Origin: a bacterium
GTDB lineage: Bacteria > UBA9089 > CG2-30-40-21
Direction of reading: 5' to 3'
DNA: 5,212 nt
Assembly: GCA_030018795.1 (NCBI GenBank)
Contig: JASEHA010000192.1
Location: 1 to 5,212 of the forward strand
The position numbers and the translations under genes were made by a program. Each line of letters opens with the position of its first letter. The stretch's first letter is position 1. This document shows, in pieces, positions 1-5,212 of the stretch. A model generated the notes under the pieces. It ran no database searches. It was given only the letters and a program-made list of their open reading frames with translations, and was not told the origin of the DNA.

Positions 1-19
1 GTGGTAAAATCTGTACCAT
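1..19 (-). other. Possible start of a leftward gene cut by the window edge
   Basis: On the minus strand an ATG at 19-17 opens a frame that reads M-V-Q-I-L-P and then leaves the window. An in-frame stop at 28-26 makes this ATG the first possible start of that frame. A weak AGG (27-25) lies five bases before it. A strong leftward promoter lies upstream (109-137) and would give a leader of about 83 bases. Six codons are too few to identify a product or prove coding, and the real start may lie further left. It is listed because the promoter implies something is transcribed in this direction. Confidence 0.22.
1..19. repeat. Small inverted repeat (TGGTA / TACCA)
   Basis: TGGTA at 2-6 is the exact reverse complement of TACCA at 14-18, with a seven-base loop; a G-T wobble at 1/19 could extend it in RNA. 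The related octamer ATGTGGTA occurs at 28-35 and its perfect reverse complement TACCACAT at 113-120. GTGGTA is thus present three times in 120 bases, twice forward and once inverted. The inverted copy overlaps the leftward -10 element. This could be a dispersed regulator site or chance in A/T-rich DNA. Confidence 0.3.
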
Positions 20-53
20 TTTTGCCTATGTGGTAATTTCCAACCGCACAGGT

Positions 54-67
54 CGCAAATTTTTGCG
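54..67. repeat. Perfect 6-bp hairpin CGCAAA-TT-TTTGCG
   Basis: CGCAAA (54-59) and TTTGCG (62-67) are perfect reverse complements separated by two bases. As RNA the tight loop would force the inner pairs open. On the minus strand it lies in the predicted leader of the leftward transcript. A second, weaker dyad, GTCT (67-70) with AGAC (77-80), abuts it. Neither has a T-run suited to a leftward terminator. Read rightwards, TTTATTTT follows at 81-88, but a 4-bp stem is too weak to call a terminator. Confidence 0.35.
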
Positions 68-92
68 TCTCTATGCAGACTTTATTTTGACT

Positions 93-106
93 TTCGCATT
101 TCGCAT
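93..106. repeat. Perfect tandem duplication of TTCGCAT
   Basis: TTCGCAT is repeated exactly at 93-99 and 100-106, and the core TCGCA appears a third time at 53-57. The tandem pair covers the expected start point (about 102) of the leftward promoter at 109-137, a usual position for a repressor site. Two head-to-tail copies 7 bases apart would put bound subunits on different faces of the helix, so it may instead be a piece of a genome-wide repeat. No known regulator motif is recognised. Confidence 0.35.
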
Positions 107-108
107 TA

Positions 109-137
109 ATTATACCACATCCATAAAAAAATATCAA
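109..137 (-). promoter_or_regulatory. Leftward sigma70-type promoter with extended -10
   Basis: Read on the minus strand, TTGATA (137-132, five of six matches to TTGACA) is followed after exactly 17 bases by a perfect TATAAT (114-109). The bases just before the -10 are TGG, giving the TGn extended -10 motif. The predicted start is near 102 on the minus strand, so transcription would run out of the left edge. It lies back to back with the rightward promoter, with nine bases between the two -35 hexamers. Sequence match alone supports it; the regulated gene is not visible. Confidence 0.6.
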
Positions 138-175
138 ACAAAATTATTGACATGTCTGCCTATTTGTGATATTAT
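125..175 (+). promoter_or_regulatory. Main promoter of the gene cluster, with A-tract UP-like element
   Basis: A consensus -35 TTGACA (147-152) is separated by 17 bases from TATTAT (170-175, five of six matches to TATAAT). TG at 167-168 completes an extended -10 (TGn). A-tracts at 125-131 and 140-143 fall where an alpha-CTD-binding UP element would lie. The predicted start is about 182, leaving a leader of only some 26 bases before the ATG at 208, too short for a riboswitch. This is expected to be a strong housekeeping promoter, probably driving all three genes since no terminator separates them. Confidence 0.72.
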
Positions 176-187
176 TTAAGATAATTA

Positions 188-210
188 GATGAGGGTATAT
201 AGAAAAAATG
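188..210 (+). promoter_or_regulatory. Ribosome binding site and start of the first gene
   Basis: GAGGG at 191-195 is the only Shine-Dalgarno-like run before the ATG at 208; the 12-base spacing is longer than usual, so initiation may be modest. An in-frame TGA at 190-192 excludes any upstream extension, and the ATG is followed directly by a signal-peptide-like sequence. Together these fix the start at 208. Confidence 0.55.
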
Positions 211-1389
211 AAGAATGTTTTGATTGTCTTGATTATTTTTTTCTGTTCTTTTTGTCCAAAGTCAACCTTTGGTGCAGGAGAAGGTTCTGCTTCGATTGAT
301 AAAATTACTGCATCTATAAAAGAAAAGAAATATCATCTGGCCATTGATCAAATAAAACAACAATTAATAGTCTCTCCCAAAAATCCCCAACTTTATGTAT
401 TACTCAAAAAAGCGGTTGAATCCGAATTAATTTTTACTTATGAGGAAGTCTTTCGGGCGAACTCTCAAAACGGGATGCTTGCTCAGGAGCTTGGGTACAG
501 GTATCTTGAGTATAATGAAAGGGATAAGGCTATTGAAATATTTGAAAAAGCCCTTGAATTGGGTATACCGCGAAAAGAATTGACCGGTGTTATTGGACAA
601 TTATATGCAGAAAAAGGCAGTAGCTCTAAAGCAATCCCATTGCTTGAGGAAACGATAAAATTTAATAATCAGGATATCATCTCCCTCCAAACATTAGAAG
701 AGATATATGGGCTTGAAAAGCCGGAAAAACAAAAGGGAATCAGCCGGAAGGCAAGAAAACTGCTACTGATAAATTCTTTGATGGATGCAGGATATGGTTA
801 TGCAGATATTGGGGAATATACATCAGCTACTGAGATGTATCAACGGGTTCTTAAGTTAGATGCGGCAAATAAGGAGCCATATCTGGCACTGGCTGACTCC
901 TATAGAAAAAGTGGGGATATCTCTCTGTCTATTCATCATTATCTGAAAGCAGCTGATGTTGTCACTGATGAGGAAACACTTTCCTCTGTCTATAAATGGC
1001 TGGGCATTCTCTATGTCCTTGTAAATAAAAGAGAAACAGCCATAGAATACCTTCCTGTAAGTGTGCCGGATGATTGTGAGGAATTGCTTCCCTATCTGGC
1101 TAAATGTCTCAGCCTGCCTATGTATGCTAATAGGGTAAAAAATGACCCTGCCTTAAATCAATTGCAAAATGGGAAGATTAATGAAGCCATTGAAATATAT
1201 GAACGCATAAAAGAGAAGGATGCTAATATCTATCTTGTGTTAGGGGTCGCTTATTGTGTTAAGGATATGCTTAATGAGTCGTTAAACAGTTTCTTAAATG
1301 TGGTTAAATGTAGTCCCCCTAATACAAATACATCAAGAGTAGCTCAGCAAATGGTTAAGATAATAAAGGCTCAAATGAAAGGTAAGTAG
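208..1389 (+). CDS. Exported tetratricopeptide repeat (TPR) protein
   Basis: The 393-residue product begins with a short basic start, a hydrophobic core (residues 4-16) and a polar stretch, which looks like a Sec signal peptide; cleavage is plausible around residues 22-23. There is no lipobox, so a soluble periplasmic or extracellular protein, or one anchored by an uncleaved helix, is likelier than a lipoprotein. The rest is built of helical TPR-like units at roughly 26-59, 88-121, 122-155, 189-222, 223-256, 257-285, 308-340 and 341-372. The clearest motifs are Y-A-D-I-G-E-Y-x-x-A (198-207) and N-G-K-I-N-E-A-I-E-I-Y (321-331). A basic linker (171-185) separates the halves. No catalytic motif is visible. 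TPRs bind other proteins, so a scaffold role beside the TPR-bearing membrane polymerase two genes downstream is plausible inference. The 5' part is strikingly A/T-rich (15 G+C of 60 bases at 301-360). The gene ends 37 bases before purD. Exact function unknown. Confidence 0.85.
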   Translation: MKNVLIVLIIFFCSFCPKSTFGAGEGSASIDKITASIKEKKYHLAIDQIKQQLIVSPKNPQLYVLLKKAVESELIFTYEEVFRANSQNGMLAQELGYRYLEYNERDKAIEIFEKALELGIPRKELTGVIGQLYAEKGSSSKAIPLLEETIKFNNQDIISLQTLEEIYGLEKPEKQKGISRKARKLLLINSLMDAGYGYADIGEYTSATEMYQRVLKLDAANKEPYLALADSYRKSGDISLSIHHYLKAADVVTDEETLSSVYKWLGILYVLVNKRETAIEYLPVSVPDDCEELLPYLAKCLSLPMYANRVKNDPALNQLQNGKINEAIEIYERIKEKDANIYLVLGVAYCVKDMLNESLNSFLNVVKCSPPNTNTSRVAQQMVKIIKAQMKGK

Positions 1390-1417
1390 AGAAGTCTGAA
1401 TTCTTTATCTTATCCAT

Positions 1418-1429
1418 GGAGGGAAAATG
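1418..1429 (+). promoter_or_regulatory. Ribosome binding site of purD
   Basis: GGAGGG at 1418-1423 is a near-perfect Shine-Dalgarno sequence, with only three to four bases before the ATG at 1427. The nearby ATG at 1416 is out of frame. The start at 1427 also yields the conserved PurD N-terminus (M-K-I-L-V-I-G-S-G-G-R-E-H-A). The 37 bases from the preceding stop contain no terminator hairpin, supporting co-transcription. Confidence 0.7.
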
Positions 1430-2719
1430 AAAATATTAGTTATTGGTTCAGGTGGCAGGGAACATGCCATCTGTTGGAAAATTAAACAAAGCAAGCTTGT
1501 GGACACCATTTATTGTGCTCCGGGTAATGAAGGGATAGGACAAATAGCAGAATGCGTGCCTATTGTCCCTGGTTCTCATGAATATATTCAGAGATTGATT
1601 TATTTTGCTACAACTAACAGGATAGATTTAACGGTTGTGGGTTCTGAAGCACCATTGGCAGATGGTATTGTTGACCATTTTCGGAAAGCAAACCTGAAGA
1701 TATTTGGTCCATCAAGGGATGCCGCTATTGTTGAGGCAAGCAAGGTATTTGCCAAAAGGTTCATGTCCCGCAATTCTATCCCCACAGCAAGGTTTCAGGT
1801 CTTTAAGGATGCCCAGTCAGCAGTAGAATATGTCAGGGATGTGCAGATGCCTGTGGTCATCAAGGCTGATGGTCTGGCTGCAGGCAAGGGTGTGATAATC
1901 TGCAGCCGTATTGAAGAGGCAATCGCTGCCATTAATAATATCATGGTTGAACGCATCTTTGACGAGGCAGGATCCCAGATTATTATTGAGGAATGCCTGA
2001 TTGGAGAAGAGGTGTCTGTGCTTGCCTTTACCGACGGGGAACATGCTGTCCAGATGCTGTCAGCTCAGGACCACAAACGCATCTTTGACCATGATAAGGG
2101 ACCAAATACCGGCGGCATGGGTGCCTATGCCCCATATCCAGGTTTTACACCTCAGCTTTATGACCTCATTCAAAAGGATATCTTAGAGCCTACCATCTGG
2201 GGGCTGAGAGAGGAGGGCAGAAGGTATGTCGGGGTTATTTATCTGGGATTAATGCTTACCTCAAGCGGGCCAAAGCTATTAGAATATAATATCAGATTTG
2301 GTGACCCAGAGTGTCAGGCAATACTCCCATTGCTTGAGACAGACCTGGTAGAGATCATGCTTGCCTGCATGGAAAGCAGATTAAATGAGCTTACCATAAG
2401 ATGGAAACATTCATCTGCCCTATGTGTTGTTCTTGCCTCTGGCGGATACCCCACATCGTATAAAAAGAACCTGCCTATCACCGGACTTGATGAGGCAGAA
2501 AAGATAAAGGATGCTATTATCTTCCATGCAGGAACAGGCATAACAGATGACAAAATAGTTACCGCTGGCGGCAGGGTGATAAATGTTGTTGCCTGCGGGG
2601 ATAACATACCTCAAACAAAGAAATTAGCCTATGATGCTGTCTCGTTGATAAATTTTGAAGCCGTTCACTATCGAAAGGATATTGGGGATAGGGCAATAGA
2701 AGCAGCGAGGGTTAAATGA
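1427..2719 (+). CDS. purD: Phosphoribosylamine-glycine ligase (GAR synthetase), PurD
   Basis: PurD joins glycine to 5-phosphoribosylamine using ATP, giving glycinamide ribonucleotide, ADP and phosphate: step two of cytosolic de novo purine synthesis. At 430 residues it matches the family (E. coli about 429). Visible in order are the N-domain glycine-rich loop GSGGREHA (7-14), PGNEG (32-36), the ATP-grasp lid KADGLAAGKG (146-155), GEEVS (193-197), DHKRIFDHDKGPNTGGMGAYAP-type core (215-236), EYNIRFGDPECQ (286-297) with E286 and N288 as likely metal ligands by family analogy, then the C-domain HAGT (367-370), TAGGRV (379-384) and YRKDIG (416-421). All expected blocks are present and intact, so it should be active. 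Small departures are Ser73 in VGSEAPL, where GPEAPL is usual, and Cys296 in place of the common Thr, a variant also known in eukaryotic GART. No other purine gene is in the window. Its TGA overlaps the next gene's ATG. Confidence 0.98.
   Translation: MKILVIGSGGREHAICWKIKQSKLVDTIYCAPGNEGIGQIAECVPIVPGSHEYIQRLIYFATTNRIDLTVVGSEAPLADGIVDHFRKANLKIFGPSRDAAIVEASKVFAKRFMSRNSIPTARFQVFKDAQSAVEYVRDVQMPVVIKADGLAAGKGVIICSRIEEAIAAINNIMVERIFDEAGSQIIIEECLIGEEVSVLAFTDGEHAVQMLSAQDHKRIFDHDKGPNTGGMGAYAPYPGFTPQLYDLIQKDILEPTIWGLREEGRRYVGVIYLGLMLTSSGPKLLEYNIRFGDPECQAILPLLETDLVEIMLACMESRLNELTIRWKHSSALCVVLASGGYPTSYKKNLPITGLDEAEKIKDAIIFHAGTGITDDKIVTAGGRVINVVACGDNIPQTKKLAYDAVSLINFEAVHYRKDIGDRAIEAARVK
2707..2719 (+). promoter_or_regulatory. 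RBS and ATGA translational-coupling junction
   Basis: GAGGG at 2707-2711, inside the last purD codons, precedes the ATG at 2716 by four bases. The ATG overlaps the purD stop TGA (2717-2719) as ATGA. This architecture usually gives translational coupling by reinitiation, so the membrane protein is probably made in proportion to PurD. It also fixes the start of the third gene, whose N-terminal membrane helix begins soon after. Confidence 0.75.
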
Positions 2720-5013
2720 AGTCGGCAACACTTGATAAATATTGCCAATTTGTCATTGAAGGCAGCCTGATGCTGCTTATTTTCCTTGTTCCATGGTGGG
2801 TAGATACGCGGCTGTCAGGGATAATGCTTGGCAAACTGGCTATGATGCAGGTGTTTACCATTACCTGTCTTAGCGGATTATTGATAAAGGCTATTCTTTC
2901 TAAAAAATTTAACGTCTACCAGAGCTTGTTTGACCTGCCAATTTTCACCTTTTTGATAATAGCCATACTGTCAACCATCTTTTCTGTATGTCCCTATCTT
3001 AGCCTTTGGGGGGCGTATTATCGATACGAAGGCTTGATTACCTTTATTAACTACCTTTTATTGTTTTATATTACAGCAAATTGGCTTGACAGGGGAGCTA
3101 TCTTAAGAATTCTGGGGACAGCCATTTTTGCCGGGGCAGCGGTCAGTCTGTATGGATTTCTTCAACATCTGCACATTGACCTTATAGGATGGCGGGAGTA
3201 TGGGACAAGCAGGGTTATCTCTACCTTTGGCAATTCTGTATATTTTGGGGCATACGCTACCACGGTTTTACCATTAGCCCTGGCTGGCTATCTGATGAAG
3301 GGCGAGGGAAAACATGTATCAATGGGTAAGGGTATTCCTGCTGCGAGAAGGGGCAGGGGTAGGTCCAAAGGATACATAAACCTCAAGTCTATTATATCCA
3401 TGGTACTTCCCTACCTTTCTGGTATTGCCTGTCTGCTGATATTAGCCGGAATATTTGTAGCCAATACAAGGGGTGCATTCTTAGGATTTGTGGCTTCATG
3501 TGTCGTTTTTACAGTGTTAATCCGAAAAAGGCTTGATCAATCCATGAAACCAAGATTGATACTGCTTATTGTCGGGATTACATGTAGCAGCCTTTATTTT
3601 ATCCTGAATCCAGAGGTGTCTCCATTAAAAAGGTTTATGCAGACCGTTACAATACAGGCAGATGATAAGGCAGATGAAGGAGCACCAAAGCTTGCTGGCG
3701 GGGCAGCCAGCCGTATCTTTATGTGGCGGGATGCACTGGGCATTATCAAGGATTACCCATTATTGGGCACTGGCCCGGAAACATTTGGCATGGTATACTC
3801 TAAGTATCGTTCATTGGATCTGATAAGAAATGAGGGTGGAGAATATGGACGGCCTGACAGGGTACACAATGATATCATTGATCTGGCTATAACCAAAGGA
3901 TTACTGGGGGTTTTTGCCTACCTCTGGCTTTTGTTTATTGCCGCAAGGGTTTGTCTAAAGGTTATATTTGCAGATAAGATGACAGGTGGGAAAGGGGCAG
4001 GAGAATCCATATTTGCCGTAGCTATTTTTTCTGCAGGACTGGGATATTTTGTGCAAAACCAATTCTGCTTCTGGATATTACCCAGCACATCATTATTCTT
4101 TATCATGACTGGTTGTATTGCTGGACTTACCCCATCCAGACAGGCATATAATGCCAGAGCAGCTGTTATTCCTATCATTGCTATCTTGATTGTTGGGCTT
4201 GCCTTCTGTGCAGTCAAAACAACCATGCCCTGGTATAAGGCTGACATACAGTACAAGCAAGGGGCAGAGTTATTCTGGTCAGGTGAAAAGATAGCCTCTA
4301 TTGACAGGTTCAAAACTGCCCTATCCCTTAACCCAAAGGAAAAGCTTTATGCTGAATACATTATCCATGCCTATTTGGATACAGCTGATAAGCTACCGAA
4401 AATACCGAAAAATATAGATATGGCTATTGTTGAAGCACAAAGAATGCTAAAGAGCTATCCATTGGAAAGTAATTTTTACAACCTGCTGGGCATGTCCTAT
4501 GAAAGGAAGAAAAGGTTTGAGGATGCACGAAAAAGTTATGAAAGGATGCTTACCATTGACCCTTTGTTTAGTGAGGCTCGGGACAAGATAGCCAATATCC
4601 ATATCAATCAAAACAGATTCAATGAGGCCATCGCTGTCATGGAAGAGGGGTTAAGTATCATCCCTGATCATGTGTTGTTTTTGAATAGGTTGGCTCAGAT
4701 ATACATGATTCAGAAAAGGGATGATAAGGCAGAAAAATACCTTAAAGATGTTGCCCGTATCTCCCCTGATAATCTGGACAGCCATACCAACCTTGCCCGT
4801 ATCTATTATGAGCAAAAAAGAATGGATCTGGTGATAGCTGAATGCAGGGAAATGATACGAATTGAACCAAACAATGTAGATACGCATCGCAACCTGGGGT
4901 CATTATACTACCAGCAGCAAAGATACCCTGAGGCATTGGATGAATTTCAAAAGGTACTTGGGCTTAAGCCAGATGATGAGTATTCGAAGAGGCTTGTGGA
5001 ACGGATGAGATAG
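2716..5013 (+). CDS. O-antigen ligase/polymerase-family membrane protein with C-terminal TPR domain
   Basis: The 765-residue product has two parts. Residues 1-502 carry about 12-13 hydrophobic helices (near 13-29, 40-61, 74-93, 106-121, 128-150, 173-195, 225-249, 253-270, 279-297, 388-415, 431-447, 450-472, 482-502). The large loop 298-387 has Wzy_C/WaaL hallmarks: S-R-I-F-M-W-R-D-A (332-340), P-L-L-G-T-G-P-E-T-F (348-357) and V-H-N-D-I-I-D-L (383-390), followed by K-G-L-L-G. An upstream TRGAFLG (251-257) matches the conserved arginine site. In this superfamily the Arg and His act on lipid-linked glycans at the outer face of the inner membrane. Residues 504-765 form TPRs: a divergent pair (about 508-541 and 565-583), then five exact 34-residue units at 584-617, 618-651, 652-685, 686-719 and 720-753. 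The TPR side is probably periplasmic. It could be a Wzy polymerase, a WaaL ligase or a PglL/PilO-like protein-glycosylating ligase; sequence alone cannot decide. A basic loop (199-218) is unusual. Confidence 0.87.
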   Translation: MKSATLDKYCQFVIEGSLMLLIFLVPWWVDTRLSGIMLGKLAMMQVFTITCLSGLLIKAILSKKFNVYQSLFDLPIFTFLIIAILSTIFSVCPYLSLWGAYYRYEGLITFINYLLLFYITANWLDRGAILRILGTAIFAGAAVSLYGFLQHLHIDLIGWREYGTSRVISTFGNSVYFGAYATTVLPLALAGYLMKGEGKHVSMGKGIPAARRGRGRSKGYINLKSIISMVLPYLSGIACLLILAGIFVANTRGAFLGFVASCVVFTVLIRKRLDQSMKPRLILLIVGITCSSLYFILNPEVSPLKRFMQTVTIQADDKADEGAPKLAGGAASRIFMWRDALGIIKDYPLLGTGPETFGMVYSKYRSLDLIRNEGGEYGRPDRVHNDIIDLAITKGLLGVFAYLWLLFIAARVCLKVIFADKMTGGKGAGESIFAVAIFSAGLGYFVQNQFCFWILPSTSLFFIMTGCIAGLTPSRQAYNARAAVIPIIAILIVGLAFCAVKTTMPWYKADIQYKQGAELFWSGEKIASIDRFKTALSLNPKEKLYAEYIIHAYLDTADKLPKIPKNIDMAIVEAQRMLKSYPLESNFYNLLGMSYERKKRFEDARKSYERMLTIDPLFSEARDKIANIHINQNRFNEAIAVMEEGLSIIPDHVLFLNRLAQIYMIQKRDDKAEKYLKDVARISPDNLDSHTNLARIYYEQKRMDLVIAECREMIRIEPNNVDTHRNLGSLYYQQQRYPEALDEFQKVLGLKPDDEYSKRLVERMR
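4465..4974 (+). other. Five in-register 34-residue TPR units within the third gene
   Basis: This part of the membrane protein gene encodes five consecutive units of exactly 34 residues with no insertions. Each shows the TPR pattern: small or hydrophobic residues at positions 7-8 of helix A (for example N-L-G-S-L-Y-Y), an Ala or equivalent in helix B (E-A-I-A, E-A-L-D) and a Pro near the end (I-D-P, I-I-P, I-S-P, I-E-P, L-K-P). They diverge at the nucleotide level, so this is an old protein repeat and not recent DNA amplification. The block should form a continuous superhelical binding groove. Confidence 0.85.
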
Positions 5014-5212
5014 GCTTAAAACCAATAGTGTTCGGCATGAATTTTGGTAACACTTTAGACATCTGAAGTAATCACCAGTCACCAGAACACCAGTGCACCA
5101 GTCACCAGAGCACCAGAACAAAAGATCGATAGTGTCGTGTCAACCATCAATTGTCGTATCTGAATATTCGATAAAGCCAACTGTCTCATAATGCCTCATG
5201 TAAAAAGAGCAT
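5014..5212. other. Non-coding region downstream of the cluster
   Basis: No start, ribosome site and coding frame combine convincingly on either strand. Two short overlapping inverted repeats lie just after the stop (ACCAA 5021-5025 with TTGGT 5044-5048; AGTGTT 5027-5032 with AACACT 5049-5054), but neither is G/C-rich nor followed by a T-run, so no intrinsic terminator is called. The CACCAG repeat follows at 5073-5118. The tail (5119-5212) holds small direct repeats (GTGTC twice at 5132-5141; CTCAT at 5185-5189 and 5195-5199) and no clear promoter. Confidence 0.6.
5073..5118. repeat. Short tandem repeat: six CACCAG units in two 23-base super-repeats
   Basis: CACCAG starts at 5073, 5080, 5088, 5096, 5103 and 5111, so the spacing runs 7, 8, 8, 7, 8. 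The one- or two-base tails are T, AA, TG, T, AG, AA. The 7-8-8 period defines two 23-base blocks (5073-5095 and 5096-5118) that agree at 20 of 23 positions. This looks like the short tandemly repeated repetitive sequences found between genes in cyanobacteria and other bacteria. It is not a CRISPR, since there are no unique spacers. The run is in frame with no gene. Confidence 0.8.

Noticed and set aside
87..116. A second rightward promoter, TTGACT (87-92) with TATACC (111-116).
   Set aside because: The -10 matches only four of six and the spacer is 18. It overlaps the much better leftward TATAAT and lies upstream of a far stronger rightward promoter.
1..120. A miniature inverted-repeat transposable element bounded by GTGGTA copies at 1-6 and 113-118.
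   Set aside because: The matching ends are only 6-9 bases, no target-site duplication can be seen, and the left end coincides with the window edge. The closer partner TACCA at 14-18 explains the first copy better.
3..179. A + strand frame open from the left edge to a TAA at 177-179 (58 codons), possibly the tail of an upstream gene.
   Set aside because: The translation resembles no known family and has the composition of A/T-rich non-coding DNA. The frame contains two near-consensus promoters and several small dyads. An open frame of this length is plausible by chance.
236..242. A run of seven T in the signal-peptide codons, a possible slippage (phase-variation) site.
   Set aside because: Seven T in a hydrophobic, Phe/Ile-rich stretch of an A/T-rich gene is expected from codon use and is short for phase variation.
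1817..2607. Minus-strand and alternate-frame open frames inside purD (for example 1817-2044, 2314-2607, 2001-2186).
   Set aside because: They are shadows of a strongly conserved gene. None has a ribosome site or a recognisable protein sequence.
3918..4313. A 131-codon minus-strand frame inside the membrane protein gene.
   Set aside because: It is antisense to a clear membrane and TPR coding sequence, has no supporting ribosome site or domain, and fits chance opening opposite a hydrophobic gene.
5073..5118. Possible CRISPR array.
   Set aside because: The units are 7-8 bases with only one or two variable bases between cores. There are no unique spacers, and no cas gene lies in the window.
4903..5121. 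A 72-codon minus-strand frame spanning the gene end and the CACCAG repeat.
   Set aside because: The N-terminal half is a translation of the tandem repeat and the rest is antisense to the TPR region. No ribosome site is evident.
5138..5143. A perfect minus-strand TTGACA as a leftward promoter.
   Set aside because: No -10-like hexamer lies 16-18 bases downstream; the bases there read TGTTCT or TTGTTC.

Overview
The window holds one clear rightward gene cluster: a short regulatory region (1-207), then three genes on the + strand (208-1389, 1427-2719, 2716-5013), then about 200 bases of non-coding DNA containing a short tandem repeat. The sequence is bacterial in style: GAGGG/GGAGG-type ribosome binding sites, tight spacing (37 bases, then a 4-base ATGA overlap), and sigma70-like promoters. 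It leans A/T-rich. No 16S rRNA or other reliable taxonomic marker is present. A membrane polysaccharide polymerase/ligase fused to TPRs, next to an exported TPR protein, recalls Planctomycetota, Omnitrophota or other candidate-phylum diderms, but that is impression only.

Gene 1 encodes a secreted or periplasmic TPR repeat protein with no catalytic domain. Gene 2 is a complete, canonical purD (glycinamide ribonucleotide synthetase), the second enzyme of de novo purine synthesis. Gene 3 encodes a large multi-spanning membrane protein of the O-antigen ligase/polymerase (Wzy_C/WaaL) superfamily, carrying about seven TPR units after its last membrane segment. No terminator is visible between the genes, so they probably form one transcription unit. 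Purine synthesis has no obvious functional tie to glycan assembly, so purD may simply be co-transcribed. Genes 1 and 3 plausibly cooperate in envelope or extracellular glycan assembly, with the TPR domains as protein docking scaffolds (inference).

The first 200 bases contain two near-consensus promoters placed back to back. One (TTGACA-17-TATTAT with an extended -10) drives the cluster. The other (TTGATA-17-TATAAT, also with an extended -10) fires leftwards out of the window, so a divergent gene or RNA is likely to lie to the left. A perfect tandem TTCGCAT repeat and several small hairpins lie in its start region and leader. The right end (5014-5212) has no convincing gene or terminator, but contains six copies of CACCAG spaced 7/8 bases apart, organised as two 23-base super-repeats.

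No mobile element, CRISPR array, tRNA or rRNA was found. I see no clear undescribed system. The most unusual items are the gene partnership, the divergent promoter region and the CACCAG repeat.
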